From: an uncultured Clostridia bacterium
GTDB taxonomy: Bacteria; Bacillota; Clostridia; Oscillospirales; Ruminococcaceae
Direction of reading: 5' to 3'
Assembly: GCA_947166945.1 (NCBI GenBank)
Contig: CAMVGH010000003.1
Location: forward strand, 1-64,000
DNA length: 64,000 nt
Part shown: one piece after another, positions 52,128 to 61,188 of the stretch
Position numbering within the stretch: position 1 is the first letter of the stretch
How the letters are laid out: every line of letters starts with the position of its first letter
The notes under the pieces: generated by a model
What the model was told of the DNA's origin: nothing
What the model saw: the letters and a program-made list of their open reading frames with translations, nothing else
Database searches by the model: none
Translations under genes and position numbers: made by a program

Positions 52128-52220
52128 TTAATCACCTCTTTGGTCCAATTATAACCGAAGATATTTTATTTTGCAATAATTTTAGCACGAACAGCAATTC
52201 TCACAACACGAACGGCAAAA

Positions 52221-53489
52221 TCATCCAGTTTTCAACATAATTTCAGTATAAAATACACTTTCTTTTTCATAAAAGTTGAGGGATCCACCATAGCTTTCGG
52301 CTATATTTCTCATTGATTTTACCCCGTATCCGTGATGTTCTCCTTTTGTGGAGTGCAAATTTGGGTTTCTTGTCAGCACAGAGTCTTTTATAGTATTAGT
52401 GACAATTATAATGAGATAAGATTTTCTTCTTTCTATCCTCAACTCTATTTCTGCATCATCTACATTCTGACAGCCGTTAATGGCATTGTCAATCATATTA
52501 GATAGAAGCACGGACAAATCAAGCTCGCTGATGTTTCCAAACTGATTGTCTATAAGAACTTTAAACTTTATATTATTTGTCTCGCAGAATGCTTGCTTAG
52601 TACTAATTGTAGCATCTATTATTGCGCTCCCTGTTTGTATTTTTACAGAAAATGGTATAATTTTTTCTTCCAATATATTTTCTAAATATTTAGTTGCCTC
52701 TATGCTTTTATCTTCATTGATGAGTTCAACAGATGTCATAAGATAATGTTTCATATCATGCCGCAACATCTGAATTTCTTCATATTTATTGCTTAACTCT
52801 ATTGCTGTTTCTTTTTGATGTTCAAGCGCAAGCGACAATTCGCTTAACTCAAGAGATGTAACATTATCTCTTTGCATTTTATTTAAAAGAAGATATAGTA
52901 ATAAATTTAGGCTAATCAATAATATGTAAATTAAAACAACTTCATACAATGTATCGTCTTGTATTCTTGTGTAATTCCATATAACTGTTGCAATCAAAAA
53001 TGAGATAATAAAACACGAAAGCATTATTATCCACTGATAGTTTGATAAAGAATATTTGTGACCTTGTTTTACTTTTATAATTATTTCGTACGCAATAAAG
53101 CATAACAATTTACTTAAAGTAAGGATTAAAATTCTTTCGGCATTCTCGTTAAATATTGGACTCATCAATAGTGACACCATGTTTATTGTTATAAGTGTTA
53201 TTGGCATCATTACTATAGTTGGAGAAAGAGAAACAAGAGCCTTTTCAAATATTGAGCCATTCATAAATATAATAAGATAGCAAAATATCGATAGTAACAT
53301 TATTATAACTGAAATGTTTTCAAAACCCTCTCTTTGGCTTAAAAACACATTATCAAGAGCAAGGACAATAAAAAAAACAATGGAAGCAGGAATACCGTAT
53401 TTGACATTTTTGAATCCAAGAAATCTATTACAAAAATGTACAATTATGATACACTCTATGAGTGAAGCGAATGTTTCAAAAATGATCAT
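52221..53489 (-). CDS. agrC: AgrC-like sensor histidine kinase
   Basis: A 422-aa protein with six or seven N-terminal membrane segments (about 1-200), a dimerisation helix with phospho-acceptor His in MLRHDMKHYLM (near residue 250), then a GHKL ATPase domain of HATPase_c_5 type: N-box LSNMIDNAINGC near 335, G-box HGYGVKSMRNIAESYGG near 390. This is the HPK10 class that senses cyclic peptides. The start overlaps the regulator gene by 4 nt (ATGA). The 93-nt gap to agrB holds no gene. Confidence 0.9.
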   Translation of the reverse strand: MIIFETFASLIECIIIVHFCNRFLGFKNVKYGIPASIVFFIVLALDNVFLSQREGFENISVIIMLLSIFCYLIIFMNGSIFEKALVSLSPTIVMMPITLITINMVSLLMSPIFNENAERILILTLSKLLCFIAYEIIIKVKQGHKYSLSNYQWIIMLSCFIISFLIATVIWNYTRIQDDTLYEVVLIYILLISLNLLLYLLLNKMQRDNVTSLELSELSLALEHQKETAIELSNKYEEIQMLRHDMKHYLMTSVELINEDKSIEATKYLENILEEKIIPFSVKIQTGSAIIDATISTKQAFCETNNIKFKVLIDNQFGNISELDLSVLLSNMIDNAINGCQNVDDAEIELRIERRKSYLIIIVTNTIKDSVLTRNPNLHSTKGEHHGYGVKSMRNIAESYGGSLNFYEKESVFYTEIMLKTG

Positions 53490-54196
53490 TGCTGCTGCCT
53501 CCGTATATAACTTTTAAATTCATTCCTTACTGTCTCGGCTTTATATCTGCTTAAAGGTATAATAGTTTTATCGTCCATGATTATTTGTTTTTGTTCAACC
53601 GAATATATAAATTTATAATTAACCAAGTAAGATTTATGTACCCTGACAAAGCCTTTGTCTGTGAGTTGCTTCTCGTAAGTCAACAACGAACCGTATGTTT
53701 CTATTTTCTCATCCACTGTATGAATTAGCAAGCAGTGACCAAATACCTCAATATATGTAATAAGATTAATGTTTATTCCTTTCTCACCGTTAATTGTAGA
53801 GACAAATAGTTTATATGGAGAACCATTCTTTTTTAAGTACTCTGCGGCGGCTGCTACGGACTCTTTTATTTCGCTTTCAATATAACTTTTCCTGATAAAT
53901 CTAAACGGACGAAACTTTATAGACGAATATACAAGCTCATCATGTAAAGTTACAAATATAAAAATAGGTTTCTCATTATTTGAAATCTTTTCTGCGATTT
54001 GAAATCCGTTGACCTTTGGCATATCAATATCTAAAAACACCAAATCAAAGTTTGAAATGGTATTTAACAGGACATTCCCATTATCGTATTCAACAATACT
54101 ATAATCAATTCCAACTTTGTCAAATTCAGTACTGACAGTTTTGCTGAATTTCGATAGAAAGTTCTTGTCATCATCGCATATTGCAATTTTAAACAT
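53486..54196 (-). CDS. agrA: AgrA-like LytTR response regulator
   Basis: Start at 54196 (MFKIAIC), with GAGGGAGCATT upstream; an earlier in-frame ATG exists. The receiver domain (1-125) has acidic residues CDDD near 7-10, phospho-acceptor Asp56 in VFLDIDMP and Lys in the RKSY region. The LytTR DNA-binding domain (about 130-230) contains YIEVFGHCLLIHT and FVRVHKSYLVNYKFI. It should bind paired LytTR boxes and activate the agr unit. It is the first gene of the operon. Confidence 0.9.
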   Translation of the reverse strand: MFKIAICDDDKNFLSKFSKTVSTEFDKVGIDYSIVEYDNGNVLLNTISNFDLVFLDIDMPKVNGFQIAEKISNNEKPIFIFVTLHDELVYSSIKFRPFRFIRKSYIESEIKESVAAAAEYLKKNGSPYKLFVSTINGEKGININLITYIEVFGHCLLIHTVDEKIETYGSLLTYEKQLTDKGFVRVHKSYLVNYKFIYSVEQKQIIMDDKTIIPLSRYKAETVRNEFKSYIRRQQQ

Positions 54197-54247
54197 AATG
54201 CTCCCTCTAATCAAAAAACAAAACCAATATAGCTTTTAGTGATTACT

Positions 54248-54276
54248 ATTATATCATAAAATATAAATAAACGCAA
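54248..54276 (-). promoter_or_regulatory. agr operon promoter
   Basis: Minus strand TTGCGT, 17-nt spacer, TATAAT, about 50 nt before agrA. Confidence 0.65.
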
Positions 54277-54326
54277 GGCTTTTTTATTTCTATTCTTAAT
54301 ATATTAGGGTTGGCTCTTTATTATCC

Positions 54327-54401
54327 AAACTCTCCGATGATGACAGAGAGAAAGCGGTCAAAATCCTTGCCGCATTTGTAGAAATATTATCAGACAAATA
54401 A
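54327..54401 (+). pseudogene. Possible C-terminal fragment of a lost regulator gene
   Basis: A plus-strand frame reads KLSDDDREKAVKILAAFVEI and ends LSDK-stop, a helical end like those of small HTH regulators. No start or body is upstream; the region 54215-54526 is otherwise noncoding. This may mark the cargo border. Confidence 0.25.
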
Positions 54402-54526
54402 TAGTACATTAAATAAAGAGCAATTAGAACAAAATGCGTTCCACCTGCGCTTTGCTGTCATTTTTGTTGTAGTTTTTTAAGTATCCAAAGGCAATCAAAA
54501 CAACACCAATAGATACTTGCTTTTCT

Positions 54527-57500
54527 TTATTCCACACGCACTTCCACATCGACATGGATATGCTTATCATATCCCCATATAGTAAATCCAGACTTGCTTT
54601 TCCTGATACCACTTAAGGTTATAGACCCGTTTTCTGCTTTGACCTCGAAGTATGATTTGGCAGAACTGTCCATAGTGATCGCCACAGTACTGTTGGGTTC
54701 GGCTTCTGAACTGCGGAGCGGATCATTGCCGGTCATCTTTACCTCATAAGGTATCCTTATGGTCTCTCCGGCTTTTACGGTTATCGTTTTTGGAACGGTA
54801 AGCGCGTAATCGAAGTGATATTTCTTCCCGCCAAGCTCGCCGTTGAGCGTATAATGCTTTGTTATCCGGCTATCGGAACGAGTATCGTCATCATCGTCAT
54901 CGACTACAACGACCTTTATCGCGCATTCGCTCGAACAATTACCGCAAACAGTAACAACAGCCTCTTTCCCTTCATTTTCACCTGTAATATCCACACTGAA
55001 AGCGGCTTTCTCGTGTTCATATCTGAAATTGTTCGGAGCTGCGATACAGCATGAAGCGACCGTTTCGTCGCTACTGATCGCTGTCGGATAGACAGATTCG
55101 GGGCAGAAGACCCGCTTCTCTTCATTAACAGCTATGATAATGCGCTGTCCGACATATTCGGTTCTCCTGCTTGCGTTCGCCGAGGTAGTGCCATAAATAT
55201 AGATCTTGCCGTCATTTTCGGCAAATCCTTCGATATTGACTGCCTCATCGCCTTCAAGAACCGCAAATCTGACCTCCGAGGACGTGTATTTCTTTCCGTC
55301 CTGACAGGTATAATACGCTTTTCCGCCTGTATAACTGAGGGAACAGCTTTTCAGCGATGCACCGGATACCGTGTACGGAAGGTCGCATTTGAGCCATACA
55401 TAGAAGGCATAGCCTGTGCTGTCAAGGTCATCGGCAGCCAGATCGTTGATACCGAATGAGGTTATTGCCGAATTTTTGTCGTATAGGCTGCCGGAATCCG
55501 GGTCGCATATCCCTATATCGTTGACCGAAAGTGCCTGAACTCTGCTGTCGGAGACGAAATTGACACGCTTTCCGTCCGACAGAGTCACCGTTCCGTTGTC
55601 AAATTTCCTTACAGCAAACGGGATATATGCGTATTCCTTGTATGACATCAGCACATTTTCCGTTTCAAACAGCCCGACATACACAGTATCATTCCGCGCC
55701 GTCAGCTCGCAGCCGTAATAGTACAGCACGTTACCTTGAGCATCCCTGAAGGGCAGCGTATCTGCAAACGGATATTCAAAGCCGCCTGTGTTGACCGTAA
55801 ATTGCATCTTTCCGGTCTTTTCTTCGTCCTTGTCTCCGGGCATAATGCTTATCTTACAGCTTGCGTGTGGCTCGTCGAACATCTGAGACAGAGTAGAGTT
55901 GGCTTTTGGCGGCTTCAGGAAAGCGTGAATTATGATCTCCTCGACAGACATTCTTTTCGTACTGTAGGATATTTTGAGATTTGCATTGCCGCTTCCGGAG
56001 GTAAAGATATCGGAAGCGATACCGCTTGTTCCTGTATATTTCCTGCAGTTACTCATCTCAACGTATCCATTTGTGTCACGTTCGATGATATAATAGACAT
56101 CTCCGAGATACTTTTTCCCGTTTACATACAGGGAGATCGACTTGTTGCAGCTCTTGTTGAAGGCGGTATCGGACAATGTTGCCGAGGACATAGCTGCTTC
56201 ATACGCCGCGTCGATATCGTCAAAGCTGTTTATGTGGGCAAAATCGTCTTTCAGAGACCCAGCCATATTATATGTTATCTCGATAGAGGACGGATCCAGT
56301 TCAACGGAGTTTATATACATTATACGGAAATTGAAGCTCCTGGAGTTATCGTCCTTATCCCACGCCTTGACAGTAAAGCGATTGTCGGTCTTTGCCGTGC
56401 TTATGATGAAGCCGTGAGGCGTATCGTCTTTGGGTGATATGGAAGCGACAGTGCTTCCGGACGATATTTCCGCCTTAATATCTGCATTGAACCGAGGATA
56501 TGTAAATATATAGACATCCATTGAAGTATCCTGATACAAAGTATATCCGTCGGTCAGGGCATATTCCTCGATCTTTTCCTTTGGCATCTGCTTCAGTTCG
56601 GTATAGCTGCTAACTGCCGCCATAGGCACAATGAATATATCCCCTGGTGCGTTTACCGTTGATACAGTCACATTCAAGAGAGAATCACCTATACATACCT
56701 TCACAACGGTTTCAGGCGTTTCTTTCAGAGGTTTTATCATACCGAACTCGGAGATTGACAATATGCTTTTATCATAGCTGTCTATTATAGGACGCTTGTT
56801 CTTTGGAAATAACGGTAAACCGTAAACGCCGTCTGCTCCCGCGACATCGTTCATAGCAGCGGAAAGATAGTCATAAACGCAATATTGGTCTCCGACCCGG
56901 ATAAAACAGGGTTCATCCTCCAGATAGCTGTTGAGTGCAGCTTCAAACCGCAGTCGGAACTTATCGTAGCTTCCGAGCCCCGATATTATCTTTATGCGTT
57001 TTTTCTGCCCGCCGATGCTCACATCATATACTTTAGTTGCGGTAGAGACAAACTGAACAGAAGTATTATACCCGGTTTTCGGGATATACGCGGTAGAACC
57101 GGAGGTCTTGATACAATCACTGCGTATAGCTGCGCTGTACCGGAGTCCGTCTATCTCTGCCTTGAACTTTATAGACTCATTCGCGGCGGCAGTAAGATCA
57201 CAATCCTCAAACAAGCTGTTCAGGCTGCCTATATTCGTATCATCAAAGCAAATATCGGCGTTTTTGTTCTCGTCATATACAACAAAACGATATACGATCT
57301 CATATCTGAAGGCACAATAATAATCATTGTCGTGCTTCAGGTAGGTGTCCTCACATAAAGACGGAAACAGAGCTTTATAATAAGCGTCGTTGAATTCGTC
57401 ATGGACATCATAGTCCTTATACTTATACTGATATGTACAGGTCAGTACCAGATCCGCAATACCGCTTTTGTTTGCTTTGAGCTCGAACCCGGAATTGCTC

Positions 57501-58114
57501 TGATTGGTGCTTGTTACGGACAGTACAGACGGATCTGACGAGTGGTACTCTATAAAATCATAGCAGTAATCGTCAAAAGCAAGTACATTTTTACTCGTGC
57601 ATTGGCGGATGAAGGGGAGATAACTTAACTCCGACAACATCATATACTCCCGACCGTCCTTGTATTCCAGCGGCGTACCATTCCTTGTTACAGTAAGATA
57701 CGGCACTAAGCTCACGCTTTCGCCGACCTTTACGGCAGTAGAATTCTGTATTGCGTTAACATAAGGGTCGTCACGGGAAAGACAAATATCCATCATTCTG
57801 TTTCCGGCGCCGTTCGGACCAATAGCAAAATTATATACTGTAAAGTAGTCATAACTGTCATCTGCCGGTTCTATCCTTAAAGGGACAGAGTTTTTCTCTT
57901 TGTTCAGCACGGTCGCGGAAAAGTCCACATCATATCCAGCATTACGAGCGACCGGAGATTTGTTCTTCATATATAGATTATTGAAGAAGCCGAACCATTC
58001 CCCGTATCTTCCATCGAAGACATCAACATTTTCCGCGAACGCTGTAACAGACAGTGCCGTGACGCAAATCAGCGCCGCAAGCAGAGTCAAAAGTGGTTTT
58101 CTTGCTTTTTTCAT
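54527..58114 (-). CDS. Large secreted multi-domain beta protein, 1195 aa
   Basis: Start at 58114 (MKKARKPLL); the longer frame begins upstream of the promoter element at 58144. The signal peptide ends at AFA (near residue 27). The mature protein has many Ig-like or BIG-like strand patterns, for example TVKAGETIRIPYEVKMTG near the C-terminus, and VEYHSSDPSVLSVTSTN-like units where 'state versus change' repeats are common in BIG domains. There is no sorting signal, membrane anchor or catalytic motif. It likely serves as a released or cell-associated binding protein. AGAAGG precedes the ATG. Confidence 0.65.
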   Translation of the reverse strand: MKKARKPLLTLLAALICVTALSVTAFAENVDVFDGRYGEWFGFFNNLYMKNKSPVARNAGYDVDFSATVLNKEKNSVPLRIEPADDSYDYFTVYNFAIGPNGAGNRMMDICLSRDDPYVNAIQNSTAVKVGESVSLVPYLTVTRNGTPLEYKDGREYMMLSELSYLPFIRQCTSKNVLAFDDYCYDFIEYHSSDPSVLSVTSTNQSNSGFELKANKSGIADLVLTCTYQYKYKDYDVHDEFNDAYYKALFPSLCEDTYLKHDNDYYCAFRYEIVYRFVVYDENKNADICFDDTNIGSLNSLFEDCDLTAAANESIKFKAEIDGLRYSAAIRSDCIKTSGSTAYIPKTGYNTSVQFVSTATKVYDVSIGGQKKRIKIISGLGSYDKFRLRFEAALNSYLEDEPCFIRVGDQYCVYDYLSAAMNDVAGADGVYGLPLFPKNKRPIIDSYDKSILSISEFGMIKPLKETPETVVKVCIGDSLLNVTVSTVNAPGDIFIVPMAAVSSYTELKQMPKEKIEEYALTDGYTLYQDTSMDVYIFTYPRFNADIKAEISSGSTVASISPKDDTPHGFIISTAKTDNRFTVKAWDKDDNSRSFNFRIMYINSVELDPSSIEITYNMAGSLKDDFAHINSFDDIDAAYEAAMSSATLSDTAFNKSCNKSISLYVNGKKYLGDVYYIIERDTNGYVEMSNCRKYTGTSGIASDIFTSGSGNANLKISYSTKRMSVEEIIIHAFLKPPKANSTLSQMFDEPHASCKISIMPGDKDEEKTGKMQFTVNTGGFEYPFADTLPFRDAQGNVLYYYGCELTARNDTVYVGLFETENVLMSYKEYAYIPFAVRKFDNGTVTLSDGKRVNFVSDSRVQALSVNDIGICDPDSGSLYDKNSAITSFGINDLAADDLDSTGYAFYVWLKCDLPYTVSGASLKSCSLSYTGGKAYYTCQDGKKYTSSEVRFAVLEGDEAVNIEGFAENDGKIYIYGTTSANASRRTEYVGQRIIIAVNEEKRVFCPESVYPTAISSDETVASCCIAAPNNFRYEHEKAAFSVDITGENEGKEAVVTVCGNCSSECAIKVVVVDDDDDDTRSDSRITKHYTLNGELGGKKYHFDYALTVPKTITVKAGETIRIPYEVKMTGNDPLRSSEAEPNSTVAITMDSSAKSYFEVKAENGSITLSGIRKSKSGFTIWGYDKHIHVDVEVRVE

Positions 58115-58143
58115 AAGTAAGACCTTCTTTCTGGGTTTTATAC

Positions 58144-58156
58144 TTATTATGATAGC
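58144..58156 (-). promoter_or_regulatory. Shared promoter element (GCTATCATAATAA)
   Basis: Perfect core with GGCTTTTCTT upstream, 31 nt from the start of the large secreted protein. Confidence 0.7.
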
Positions 58157-58248
58157 AAGAAAAGCCGAATATAAACAATTACCCGACACAGAGATAACTC
58201 CGTATCGGGCAATTGTTGTGTTGAAGTGATTATCGAGATGTTTCTAAA

Positions 58249-59028
58249 TTAAAATTCTACCTTTTTGCCGCCTTTACCGTCAACAACATAATAGATGGCG
58301 CGGTCTTCCGGCTTGATGTAAAGCTCCAGATTTTTACCTTCATACTTTTTCTTAAGTTTATCAACAGCCTTTACGATTTGATCGAAGTCAAAATCGGTGC
58401 CGGAAACCTGTAAAACAGAAGTAGTAACGATCTTTGCGAGAGCGGTCTTCTTTGCAGCGGGAGCTTTGGCTGCTTTAGCTGCAACGGGCTTCTTTGCGGA
58501 CGCAGTTTTTTTCGCTGCCGGAGTTTTTTCAGCAGTTTTCTTTGCTGGAGCAGCCTTTTTAGTAGGTGCAGACTTCTTTTCAGCAGCCTTCGGGCGTCCG
58601 ACGCTCTTTTTCGGTGTCTCTTTCTTGACTTCTTCCTTTACAGGTGCAGTCTTAGCGGCTACAGTTGTTTCTTTGGCTTTCTTCTCGGCAGAAGCCTTTG
58701 CGGTCTTCTTGGCAGCGGGCTTCTTTTCGGCAACCTTCGGGCGACCGACACTCTTTTTTGGAGCTTCTTTCTTTACTTCTTCCTTTGCGGGAGCAGGCTT
58801 TACAGCGGCTTTTGCTTCATCGGCAGGCTTCTTTTCAACTGCCTTTTTTGTTTCAGCGAGCTTTGCTGCCGGAGCTGCCGTCTTAATTGTTTCAGCAGGC
58901 TTTATTTCGGCCGCCTTATCGGTTGCAGGTTTGATAGTCTCGACGCTCTTTGCCGTCGCAGGGGTAGGAGCAGCTTTTACTGTCTCTTTGATTTCCGGTG
59001 TTTTGGTCGCTTTTGATCTGGGTGCCAT
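58249..59028 (-). CDS. Histone-H1-like AT-hook protein with DUF6465-like C-terminus
   Basis: Start at 59028 (MAPRSKAT), after GGAGGATAGCATT. Residues 1-195 are Lys/Ala/Pro-rich and disordered, like histone H1 tails, with two repeats that contain KKSVGRPK, the GRP core of AT-hook minor-groove binders. The C-terminal 60 residues form a compact domain ending in LYIKPEDRAIYYVVDGKGG, the pattern I recall for DUF6465. The protein should coat or bend A/T-rich DNA. It uses an ordinary promoter. Internal repeats are about 60 residues long and prone to length change. Confidence 0.75.
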   Translation of the reverse strand: MAPRSKATKTPEIKETVKAAPTPATAKSVETIKPATDKAAEIKPAETIKTAAPAAKLAETKKAVEKKPADEAKAAVKPAPAKEEVKKEAPKKSVGRPKVAEKKPAAKKTAKASAEKKAKETTVAAKTAPVKEEVKKETPKKSVGRPKAAEKKSAPTKKAAPAKKTAEKTPAAKKTASAKKPVAAKAAKAPAAKKTALAKIVTTSVLQVSGTDFDFDQIVKAVDKLKKKYEGKNLELYIKPEDRAIYYVVDGKGGKKVEF

Positions 59029-59098
59029 AATGCTATCCTCCATATACTACATATTGTGCATAACGATAAAGGCAGCGCCTTATTTTGTTATTACAATT

Positions 59099-59127
59099 AT
59101 AATATCATATATATTTCAATTTGTAAA
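59099..59127 (-). promoter_or_regulatory. Ordinary sigma-A-type promoter
   Basis: Minus strand TTTACA, 17-nt spacer, TATTAT, before the AT-hook gene. Confidence 0.6.
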
Positions 59128-59135
59128 GACTTTTT

Positions 59136-59387
59136 TTAATTTTTATTGTCTGCATAGGCAATATTTTTTTGAATTATCTCCATTATCTTTTCAAGTCTCT
59201 TTTCTCCGATCCCGCTGACTGTACCAAGCTCCGCACGGAGTTTGTCCATATCAAGGTCGATAACAGCGTTTTCAAGGGCGTCTTTAGCACCCATTTCATA
59301 GACATTGTTCATAGTTCGTTCCATAGAAGCCCTGTCCATAGCCTTTATCTTTCTGTAAAGATCGCGGGTCATTTCTACTTTAGACAT
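59136..59387 (-). CDS. Small protein with helix-hairpin-helix motif, 83 aa
   Basis: A helical protein whose C-terminal 30 residues (LGTVSGIGEKRLEKIMEII) match the helix-hairpin-helix DNA-binding motif, with the GIG turn. Non-specific DNA binding is likely. AAGGAG precedes the ATG, with a consensus promoter upstream. It lies next to the AT-hook protein, so both may take part in DNA packaging of the element. Confidence 0.6.
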   Translation of the reverse strand: MSKVEMTRDLYRKIKAMDRASMERTMNNVYEMGAKDALENAVIDLDMDKLRAELGTVSGIGEKRLEKIMEIIQKNIAYADNKN

Positions 59388-59423
59388 CTTATGTAATCTC
59401 CTTAATGTGTTATTATGCTATTT

Positions 59424-59452
59424 ATTATATCATCTGCACTTCAAAATGTCAA
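59424..59452 (-). promoter_or_regulatory. Consensus sigma-A promoter
   Basis: Minus strand TTGACA, 17-nt spacer, TATAAT, a perfect match, before the helix-hairpin-helix gene. Confidence 0.85.
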
Positions 59453-59462
59453 ATAAAAAAAG

Positions 59463-59494
59463 CGAAAAGCATAACCTTTCGGCTATGCTTTTCG
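59463..59494 (-). terminator. Terminator after 124-aa gene
   Basis: Perfect 11-bp stem CGAAAAGCATA/TATGCTTTTCG with a 10-nt loop and a T-tract on the minus strand. Confidence 0.88.
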
Positions 59495-59505
59495 TAAGAC
59501 GCGAA

Positions 59506-59880
59506 TTATCTTTTGATATTCGTCAGAGCGCTGTGATCAAGGCACTGAACACATATCTTATCTCTGTTATGTACCAATATCTTATAATCCACACCATTAT
59601 CCCGCCATACATGACCTTTAATATTGACCGAATTGTTCAAAGAGCCATTATCACACAGCATACTGTTGATATGATCTACCATTCGTTCAAGGTTAGTCAC
59701 ACTCAACCGGTTGGCACATTTATGCTCGCCGGGTTTGCGTTCCTCGTCATTATACTTTGGACAGGCATAGAAAGCCGAGAATGGTCCCTGTATCAGGGAC
59801 ATTCTGACCGGTTCGGGGTGATTGCCGCAGTACAGCTCGATGTTTGCCATAATGCCGCTTATAAGATATTTAGTACTCAT
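59506..59880 (-). CDS. Cys-rich hypothetical protein of mobile-element type, 124 aa
   Basis: Two Cys pairs (YCGNH near residue 18, ACPKY...KCANR near 39-55) suggest a zinc-ribbon-like fold. I recognise the general pattern from small proteins encoded in Firmicute mobile elements, but not a function. GGAGACCAGC precedes the ATG. It ends a minus-strand unit with the prepilin peptidase gene 10 nt upstream. Confidence 0.6.
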   Translation of the reverse strand: MSTKYLISGIMANIELYCGNHPEPVRMSLIQGPFSAFYACPKYNDEERKPGEHKCANRLSVTNLERMVDHINSMLCDNGSLNNSVNIKGHVWRDNGVDYKILVHNRDKICVQCLDHSALTNIKR

Positions 59881-59890
59881 GCTGGTCTCC

Positions 59891-60316
59891 TTATACTATA
59901 CAGCTTACAGCGTATCCTATGCCCACAAAGGGAGCATAGGGTAACTGTATTCTTTTCTTGCGGTCAAGTTCTGATCCTTTTGAGATCACGATCGTTATGA
60001 CGGTCAGTATGTAAGCCACAACCGATATTATCGTTACCTTCAGTGTGGGAAGGGCATATATCATAAAACCCATACTTCCCATCATAATAGCGTCACCGCC
60101 GCCGCTGCCCGCAAATATCGCAAAAAGGAGATAGAATGTAAACCACACAAAGAAACCGACCAGTGACGGCATAAGCTCAAATGTGCCTTCCCATATCTTT
60201 ACCGTGCATACGAGTATTACCGCGCTCGGAAAGAGCGGGATCGGTATTTCTCCCTTTCGAATATCCGTGAATGATGCAATGGCGAGTGTTAAAAGTATTA
60301 TTATCTGTATTATCAT
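59891..60316 (-). CDS. Type IV prepilin peptidase-like protein (A24/CpaA)
   Basis: A 141-aa polytopic membrane protein with the two aspartates of A24 peptidases: ASFTDIRKGEIP near residue 17 and GSGGGDAIMMG near 73 (GxGD-type). QLPYAPFVGIGY near the C-terminus fits the CpaA/TadV short form. It would process prepilins or pseudopilins. It starts in a 4-nt overlap with the exonuclease gene, and no other pilus gene is in the window, so partners must lie outside. Confidence 0.82.
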   Translation of the reverse strand: MIIQIIILLTLAIASFTDIRKGEIPIPLFPSAVILVCTVKIWEGTFELMPSLVGFFVWFTFYLLFAIFAGSGGGDAIMMGSMGFMIYALPTLKVTIISVVAYILTVITIVISKGSELDRKKRIQLPYAPFVGIGYAVSCIV

Positions 60317-61188
60317 ATAAGCAGTTTCTCCCCTCTGAACTTCGCAAGCTCTCCGATACTGCCGACCCCGACAGCCTCACAGCATCTTTCCGTCAGATAA
60401 TCGATATCGACGCCCGAAAGATTTATACTTGAAGACTGCCAGCGCTTTTTGAGTATATCATAGAAGATCAAGCCTATAACGGTATTGGCATTGATGTGTT
60501 CGCTTCCGCCGAAGCTCGAATAATATACCGAGTTTACAAAAGGCTTTATCAGTATGTTTTCCGTTATTTCGTCCTTTAGTCTTGTGACAAGTGAGCCGAA
60601 TACCCTGATCGTAGCTTCTGTGTCGTCGGAGGCTTTGTGAAATGCGATACCTTCATCAACACCGAGGCAGTGTGCTATATTAGTAAGGTTGAATGAACCG
60701 ACATCTTTCTTGTTAAGAAGCTGCCGCGCCATTTTAAGCACATCGACCGTATAACTGTATCTGAACACATCTCCGTTCCGCTTGTAAAGCGAATCCATAA
60801 AGCAGTTGTCGAACGAGTTATTGTTATATCCCGCCACTATGCAGTTTTCGGGGATAAAATCACGGATAGTATCGAACACCTCGACCTCTGTTGGCTTATC
60901 AGCAAGAAATTCGTCTGTATATCCCGTTATTTCCACTATCTTCTCACTCAGCGGTTCCTCGGGGTTAATATACACCGTGATCTTATCCCGTTCCTTCAGA
61001 ACAAACGGTTCAGTCGCCGTAGTAGACTTACAAATATCAAACTTGACAGCAGAAAACTCGATTATTCTGTTTTCCACAGGATCAAGTCCTGTGGTCTCAA
61101 GGTCGAAGAACACCATATTGCTGCAATCGGTAAACGCTTTCCGAATGAAATTACCTGTGATCTCCGAATTTATCAGTTCTTCCATCAT
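60313..61188 (-). CDS. DEDDh (DnaQ-like) 3'-5' exonuclease
   Basis: A 291-aa protein with Exo I VFFDLETTGLDP (Asp and Glu near residues 28-30), Exo II GYNNNSFDNCF near 120 and Exo III HKASDDTEA near 183 (His and Asp). These four acidic residues and the His define the DEDDh class that degrades single-stranded DNA ends. An extra C-terminal 90 residues are unassigned. AAGGAGCATA precedes the ATG. The gene overlaps the stop of an annealase-like gene, so exonuclease and annealing protein are likely to act together, as in phage recombination pairs. Confidence 0.88.
   Translation of the reverse strand: MMEELINSEITGNFIRKAFTDCSNMVFFDLETTGLDPVENRIIEFSAVKFDICKSTTATEPFVLKERDKITVYINPEEPLSEKIVEITGYTDEFLADKPTEVEVFDTIRDFIPENCIVAGYNNNSFDNCFMDSLYKRNGDVFRYSYTVDVLKMARQLLNKKDVGSFNLTNIAHCLGVDEGIAFHKASDDTEATIRVFGSLVTRLKDEITENILIKPFVNSVYYSSFGGSEHINANTVIGLIFYDILKKRWQSSSINLSGVDIDYLTERCCEAVGVGSIGELAKFRGEKLLI

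Noticed and set aside
54424..54612. 62-aa minus-strand frame overlapping the end of the large secreted protein
   Set aside because: It overlaps in another frame and has no start signal of its own.
58397..59218. Ala/Phe-rich 273-aa frame opposite the histone-like gene
   Set aside because: Shadow of Lys/Ala repeats; membrane-like look is an artefact of AAG read as CTT.
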